64,000 bases of DNA. Origin: Prasinococcaceae sp. CCMP 1430. Its lineage: Eukaryota > Prasinodermophyta > Palmophyllophyceae > Prasinococcales > Prasinococcaceae. The notes under the pieces were generated by a model. It was given only the letters and a program-made list of their open reading frames with translations, made no database searches and was not told the origin of the DNA. This document shows positions 59,207 to 64,000 of this stretch, one piece after another; positions within the stretch are counted from its first letter, which is position 1, and each line of letters opens with the position of its first letter. The position numbers and the translations under genes are program-made. The stretch covers positions 1-64,000 of the forward strand of contig RQSC01000908.1 in NCBI GenBank assembly GCA_013416795.1. Direction: 5' to 3'.

Positions 59207-61202
59207 GGGCACGACAACAGCGACCGGCAGCGCTGATGGCAACGGCGGGGGCACCGGCGCGGGTGGGGGGGTGCAGCAGCTGGCCATGATGAAGGACGTC
59301 AAGAGAGACACGCGCGTGCAGGTGACGGGCGGTCAGCAGAAGGTGGGTGACAAGACGCTCGCCACCAAGTGGTACTTCCCGCCGGCGACGAAAAAGACGC
59401 CGTCCCCGCCGCCGCCGGTGGCTGAGTACAAGGGCGACCTCACCAAGGCGCACGGCCACATGCCAGCGCTTGAGCGCGAGCTGGAGATGCTTCCGCGCGC
59501 GAGAGAGACGTTCGTGTCGATCGGCTTCGCCACCGAGGCGCACGCGGATTTCGCGCGCAACTGGGCGGCCACGCAGTCCGCAGTCGGCCTGAGCCCCTTG
59601 CTCTTCGCGATGGACAAGGGGATGGACGAGTACTGCAAGAAGCACGCCATGCGCTGCTTCCCCGAGCATTCGATGGACAACTCCATTCGCACAATGGACG
59701 ACTTCGAGGGCGTGGTCACGGGCGGCGTGGGACTCGGCGGCGAGAAGCGGCATGACTTCAGCAAGCACTCCGGGCTGGCGTTCCAGACGATGGGCGCGCG
59801 CAAAGCCTACCTGCTACTCGCGGTGGTGGAACTGGGTTACAGAGTGCTGGTGTCGGACGCAGACACTGCGTGGATGCGCGATCCGACCGAGTTCTTCATG
59901 TCGCCCGAGGCTGACAGGGCGGACTACTGGACGGCGACCGATTGCTTGAGCGCCGAGCGCGAGCGTCACAGGGGCGGCTGCATCGCGCTCGCGGAGAACC
60001 TCAACACCGGCATCATGTTCGTGCGCCCGACGGCGATCTCGAAAAAGATGCTCGCGCAGTGGCTGCATGAGACCGTCGTGGTCGAGGACGCCAACCTACA
60101 CGACCAGCACATCTTCAACTTCATCGTCAAGCGCGGGCTGCGCGGCTTCGAGCACTGGGAGCCGCGAGACGCCACCGACGAAGCCGCGGGCACGCGCGTG
60201 TACCGCGCGGCGGAGGGCTACGGCGCCATGGGCGTGCTGGACCTCCTGCGCTTCGTGAGCGGCAACGTGTACTTCGTGCAGCACCTGCCGCGCGAGCACG
60301 ACTCGAAGCCGTACGCCGTGCACACGACGTACCAGTTCAACGGCGTGCAGGGCAAGCGCCACCGACTGCGCGAGGAGGGGCTGTGGGTGATCGACGACGA
60401 CGCGTACTACGGCGCGGACGGCGCCAATTTCCTCTCGCTGCGCCTGTGGGACGAGGCCGGCGGCGTCACGCCGGAGGCCGTCGCGGACGCGGACTGCCTG
60501 CGCTTCGCGAGGAGCGCTGCGCAGCTGGACGATCCGGAGGCGGACCTCTCCCGGGTGACGGCGTGCGCGCAGATCGACCGGCACCTCGCGATCGCCGCGT
60601 ACCAGCGCGAAGCCGTGCGCAATGCGGAGGTGATTGCAGAGCAGCTCGGGCGCGTGCTCATCATGCCGGCGCTCACGTGCTACTGCGAGCGCTACATGGG
60701 GCGCACGCTGCCCTCGTGCATCATCGAGGGGCAGGACCTCACGCCGGGGAGGCCCGTGATGGAGCCCTGCCCCATGGACTACATGTTCTTCATACCCAAC
60801 TGGTACAGCAGCAAGGCGCCCTTTCGCGAGCACTCGATGCTCACCAACCCGCGCGTGCCAGCCGAGGTGCTCGCGTCGCGCAGGGCCGTGTACGTGGGCG
60901 ACGCCGGCGGCGGGGAGCGCGAGGCCGGCGCGGCGGTGCTGCCGCCAGCGCCCACCGGCGCCGACGTCGAGGCCGTGCTGGGCGGGCTGGGGGAGGTGCG
61001 CGTGCTCGAGCTGCGGCAGCCCTTGCAGTCGTTGTGCACGGTGGACGACGCAGCTGCTGTGGACGCGCGCATGAAGACCGTCATCCACTCGGAGGTGCGC
61101 TGGTGCGACGCGCTCAAGGACGGGGTTATGCCGTGCCGGTGGGGGTACGACCCGCCGACGGCGTTGGAGGGGCGGGGGCGCGAGGAGTGCATTGCCGAGT
61201 GA
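58797..61202 (+). CDS. Golgi-type nucleotide-diphospho-sugar transferase (GT77-like) with polyglutamine stem
   Basis: Type II membrane glycosyltransferase. Intronless, 801 aa. An N-terminal signal anchor (WLLSAAVGLAVAVAALFGTG, residues about 14-33) is followed by a low-complexity stem with a polyglutamine tract (residues 104-137), then the catalytic domain. The domain has FVSIGFATEAHADFARNWAA, AFQTMGARKAYLLLAVVELG, the DxD metal site in VLVSDADTAWMRDPTEFF, LNTGIMFVRPT and LHDQHIFNFIV, the pattern of PF03407 transferases such as plant XEG113/RRA arabinosyltransferases. A C-terminal region of about 300 aa includes Cys-rich patches (ALTCYCERYMGRTLPSC). The acceptor, perhaps cell-wall or glycoprotein glycans, is not determinable. 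Convergent with the LamG/P-domain gene (85 bp). Confidence 0.85.
59106..59207 (+). repeat. CAG/CAA repeat encoding interrupted polyglutamine
   Basis: 34 codons, nearly all CAG or CAA with three GAG (Glu) and one AAA (Lys) interruptions, in the stem of the GT77-like protein. Mixed codons suggest selection or age rather than a single recent slippage. Confidence 0.95.
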
Positions 61203-61287
61203 AGTGCATCTCGTAAAAATCTCGCTGTTTACCACTCGAGTAGTACTACTAATACATAGGTCGTGCATCCACCCTTCCTTCGCTCAA

Positions 61288-64000
61288 TTACGACTCGCAG
61301 AGTCGCAGTTGCCAGGCCTGGATCGATCCGGTCGAGTGGTCGCCCGCCTTGGCTGTGAGGCGCCATGTCCCACCAGACTGCGCCCCCTGAAAATGGTTGT
61401 CGATGCCACTCGCGATAAGCGATGGCGCGTCCTCCTCGGGTGTGCCTTGCTGGCTCTTCGCCGCAGCCGCCAGATTGAGCGGGGCGCGCGCGCCGCTGCT
61501 GGGGCTCTCCAGGGTGAAGTCGACCGTCGATGGGTGCACGGAGTCGAGGTCGACCCTGACTTCGGCAGTGCCGACCTGGAAGTCCACCGGCACGTGCAAC
61601 GCAGAGCGCGCCTTGACGAAGGGCGCGAGCGGGACGCTGTTCTTGTTGTTGATGGTGACGCATCGCTGGCTCTCTGCATTGAGCGCAGCGGAGCCGTCGG
61701 GATACGCGACGATGGCGTCGAGGTCGAGACCGATGAGCGCGTCTTGGTTGTTGGTCAAGGCGAGCGAGGTGTAGTAGCCAGTGGAGGGTATCTCGAGTGC
61801 CACCTGCGACCAGGCGCCGAACGCCAGCTCGTCGCCCATGACTTCGTCGGCGAGCGCAACGCGAATGGGATCGATGCCCTCCACGGGCGACTCCAAACTC
61901 ACGAACACATTGGAAGGCAACCCAGCGCTCTCTCCACCGACGGCCTTGGGGCGCACGTACACGTACAATACGCCCGCGGGGAACGCTTTGCCGTCCTGGC
62001 TGGCGACCTTGAACCCGCCGAAGGGCTGGAGTACCACCTCGATGCCGGTGTCACCCTCGCGAGCGGCCGCCACCGACGCGAAGTCGATCTCTGCGCGCCA
62101 GCTCGCATCCGCGAAGCCTTCGTTGAGCGCATCGTTGCCGTAGATGTGGAGGGGGGGCGGCGCCGCGATCTCGCTGGGGGTGGCAGCCACGCATCCATGC
62201 GGGGCGTCGTCTTCCACGGGCGGGCACGCCACCAGCGCCTCGCTGTCGAGCAGCGCGACGCCACCCAGAGAGAAGCGCGCGGTCGTCGCGCCGTCCTTGT
62301 TGTACACGGCGATGTCGTCGCCGCCGCCGCCGATGCTTTTGAGCGGCACCACCACGGTCGTCCAGACGCCTGGCGCGATTGAGGCGATGGAGGTGAGCTT
62401 TACCGCTCCGACTCCGACGGCCGCGCCGTTGGACATTTCGCCTGCATACACGTACATGCTCTCGACGGTCGCCTCGTCTGCGGCCAGAATGCTGATCGAC
62501 ACCAGGTCGCTCGTGTTGACGTCACCCGACGCAATACGGTGCAGGCGCATGGCACCCCAAGGCATGAGCTCCACGTCCATAGAGCGCGTGGTGTTCGATC
62601 CGGGCGACGCGGCGCTCGAGGGCATGGGCACGCCACTGTCGCCGTAGTAGTTGTTCGTGTTGGACCACGACCTATCCTCGAACACACCCTCGACCGGCGC
62701 GCCGTCCGCGAGCGCGACCTCGCGGACGCGGTAGAATGCATCCGTTGAGAGCGCCGCGGCGGGCTCGCCGAGGGTGACGTTCACCCCAAGGGTGTCGCCC
62801 CTGACGCAGAAGAGCGACTCGGCCATGCGGGTGATCTCGGTTGCAGGCACGACGCGATCGAAGATGTTCACCTCCGAGACAGCGCCGGTGAAGTACACGG
62901 TGTCCTCCGGCGCGTCTCCGACGCCAACGGGCACAGCACCAATAGTGACGGCCCCGGGTGTGGTTCGCAGCGCGGACGCGTCCTCGGCGGAGAGCGTGCG
63001 CGTCTCGATGGTGGCTTTCGCCGGCGATTGTTCGATCTGATCGTTCGGCCCTGAACGCAGCGCCATCACGGTCACCGCGCCGCCACGATCCGCGTGCGAT
63101 GCGTCCACCGTCGCGAAGAGCAAGACCCACTCTCCCACGACGCCCTCGACGCCGCTCAGGAGCGTGTAGGCCCCCTCGAGGCCGCCGGTCATTGACACCT
63201 TGACGCCCCACTCACAGCCGCCGTAAGGCCCGGCCTGGAAGCACCCAACCACAACGCCCGTGTCGCTCTCGCCGTCGGCGGTAGGGGCGTACGTGCTAAC
63301 GACGGGGGCGACCTCCCCGTTGATGGCGTCGAGGCGCGCCCACACCAACACCGACATCGCCTTGGTGTCCAAAAGCTCCTGGGGGATGGCGTCGGCGACG
63401 ATGGCGCCACCACTTGTAGGGTTACCAATCGCCTTGGCGCTGGCCGCCTCCACGGTTGGGTTGAATACCATGGGCCCGGGCGGCGACACGCCCGGCGCAC
63501 CGGCGGCGCACGCGCTGCCATCGGAGGCCGCGTCACACACAACGAGCGCGCCGGCGTCGACCCCGGTGGCCACGCCGCTGAGCTGGGTCGCGGAGCTGCC
63601 AGCGTTCTGGACGGCGCCGTCCACGCTGAGGGTGTTGTAGGGTCCGCACTCGTCCAGCGCGAAGCGCAGCACGGGCTGGGGATCAAAAGAGAGGAGCGCC
63701 TCGCTCTGCTCGGTGGGCACGAAGACCACGGCGGTGGTAGAGGAAGACGATTCCGCGGAAAGCGCGGGAACGCACGACGCGGCTGGCGCCGTCGCGCACT
63801 CCGAGAGCTGCTCCTCCGACACGCTCGGGAGCGGGACGAACGGCGCGGGCTCCACGTACAGGCGCACCGTGAATGCGTCGGCCGCGGTCTGCGCCGCGGT
63901 CGCCTGCACGGCGATGGCGGGCACCTCGTACAAGGCAGCCGCGCACGTCTGGGCGACGGTGGAGATGCACGTGAGCTGCGAGTCGTCCAGGGACAGGTCC
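61288..64000 (-). CDS. Large extracellular-type protein with LamG-like and P-domain-like regions, 5' partial
   Basis: The minus-strand frame is open from the window edge to the stop at 61288, over 900 aa, so the N-terminus lies beyond 64000. Domain reading, N to C: a Thr/Ser-rich stretch; a LamG/concanavalin-like sandwich (about 63690-62830; MSVLVWARLDAINGEV, EWVLLFATVDASHA, VYFTGAVSEVNIFDR); one or two further beta-rich modules (about 62750-61680; VWTTVVVPLKSIGGG, WSQVALEIPSTGYYTSLALT); and a C-terminal module like the proprotein-convertase P-domain (about 61640-61290; VRVDLDSVHPSTVDFTLESP, GGTWRLTAKAGDHSTGSIQA). Cys are spaced as in secreted proteins. Adhesion or cell-surface function is plausible. 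No catalytic domain is visible in this part, though a protease could precede it outside the window. Confidence 0.7.
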   Translation of the reverse strand, partial: DLSLDDSQLTCISTVAQTCAAALYEVPAIAVQATAAQTAADAFTVRLYVEPAPFVPLPSVSEEQLSECATAPAASCVPALSAESSSSTTAVVFVPTEQSEALLSFDPQPVLRFALDECGPYNTLSVDGAVQNAGSSATQLSGVATGVDAGALVVCDAASDGSACAAGAPGVSPPGPMVFNPTVEAASAKAIGNPTSGGAIVADAIPQELLDTKAMSVLVWARLDAINGEVAPVVSTYAPTADGESDTGVVVGCFQAGPYGGCEWGVKVSMTGGLEGAYTLLSGVEGVVGEWVLLFATVDASHADRGGAVTVMALRSGPNDQIEQSPAKATIETRTLSAEDASALRTTPGAVTIGAVPVGVGDAPEDTVYFTGAVSEVNIFDRVVPATEITRMAESLFCVRGDTLGVNVTLGEPAAALSTDAFYRVREVALADGAPVEGVFEDRSWSNTNNYYGDSGVPMPSSAASPGSNTTRSMDVELMPWGAMRLHRIASGDVNTSDLVSISILAADEATVESMYVYAGEMSNGAAVGVGAVKLTSIASIAPGVWTTVVVPLKSIGGGGDDIAVYNKDGATTARFSLGGVALLDSEALVACPPVEDDAPHGCVAATPSEIAAPPPLHIYGNDALNEGFADASWRAEIDFASVAAAREGDTGIEVVLQPFGGFKVASQDGKAFPAGVLYVYVRPKAVGGESAGLPSNVFVSLESPVEGIDPIRVALADEVMGDELAFGAWSQVALEIPSTGYYTSLALTNNQDALIGLDLDAIVAYPDGSAALNAESQRCVTINNKNSVPLAPFVKARSALHVPVDFQVGTAEVRVDLDSVHPSTVDFTLESPSSGARAPLNLAAAAKSQQGTPEEDAPSLIASGIDNHFQGAQSGGTWRLTAKAGDHSTGSIQAWQLRLCES

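Overview
This is a GC-rich, densely packed eukaryotic nuclear window holding about 23 protein-coding genes on both strands. Most are single-exon; 18 short spliceosomal introns (86-286 bp) could be placed by joining conserved protein blocks. No bacterial operons, tRNA or rRNA genes, CRISPR arrays or intact transposons were seen. A plastid ClpR4-type subunit, a plant-type kelch/PP1-like phosphatase (BSL/PPKL), a GT77-type Golgi glycosyltransferase and a pherophorin-like SPPP tract together suggest a GC-rich unicellular green alga of prasinophyte type. The lineage is an inference, not shown directly.

Layout. 1-14865 (+): a five-exon DNA-PKcs, open at the left edge. 14922-18087: an M50 site-2-like protease (-) and a GH27 alpha-galactosidase (+) sharing a 136-bp divergent promoter. 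18356-21605 (-): a multi-pass membrane protein whose seven segments and TY-containing last helix look like the gustatory-receptor-like (GRL) family, then a 122-aa helical protein. 22287-23911: ClpR4 (-) and a cytochrome-b5-reductase-like gene (+), head to head, both lacking their 5' parts at the same point. 24092-34363: a nucleolar group with POLR1C (-) and POLR1A (+) divergent across an N gap, a cytochrome b561 (-) and the ribosome-assembly WD protein GRWD1/Rrb1 (-). 35523-37303: PP2A B55. 38644-43611: a 1655-aa coiled-coil protein ending in an M48-like domain with no zinc ligands. 44247-46632: two EF-hand proteins, one membrane-associated and one coiled-coil/axonemal-like. 47535-50150 (-): BSL/PPKL phosphatase. 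50961-52473: glucosidase II beta. 52705-53628 (-): a RING-less Nse1 of SMC5/6. 53842-54363: a Pro-rich/Cys-repeat protein. 55016-57268: VPS52. 57384-57608 (-): the C-terminal exon of bL27. 58797-61202: GT77-like transferase with a polyglutamine tract. 61288-64000 (-): a large extracellular-type protein with LamG-like and P-domain-like regions, open at the right edge.

Shared biology. Two DNA-repair genes (DNA-PKcs, Nse1), three ribosome-biogenesis genes (two Pol I subunits and Rrb1), and several secretory-pathway genes (GH27, glucosidase II beta, VPS52, GT77) are present, but only the Pol I pair shows an arrangement suggesting co-regulation. Intergenic AT-rich islands carry recurring short motifs (AAACCCTA and ATTTTCCGnCGAAAnTCGG). 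Splice donors favour GTRCGY, and a CTGAC branch-site-like motif precedes many acceptors. The most unusual items are the GRL-like membrane protein, the coiled-coil/pseudo-M48 fusion, the algal DNA-PKcs, a perfect 155-bp repeat in two introns of one gene, the RING-less Nse1, and the ClpR4/b5R breakpoint.
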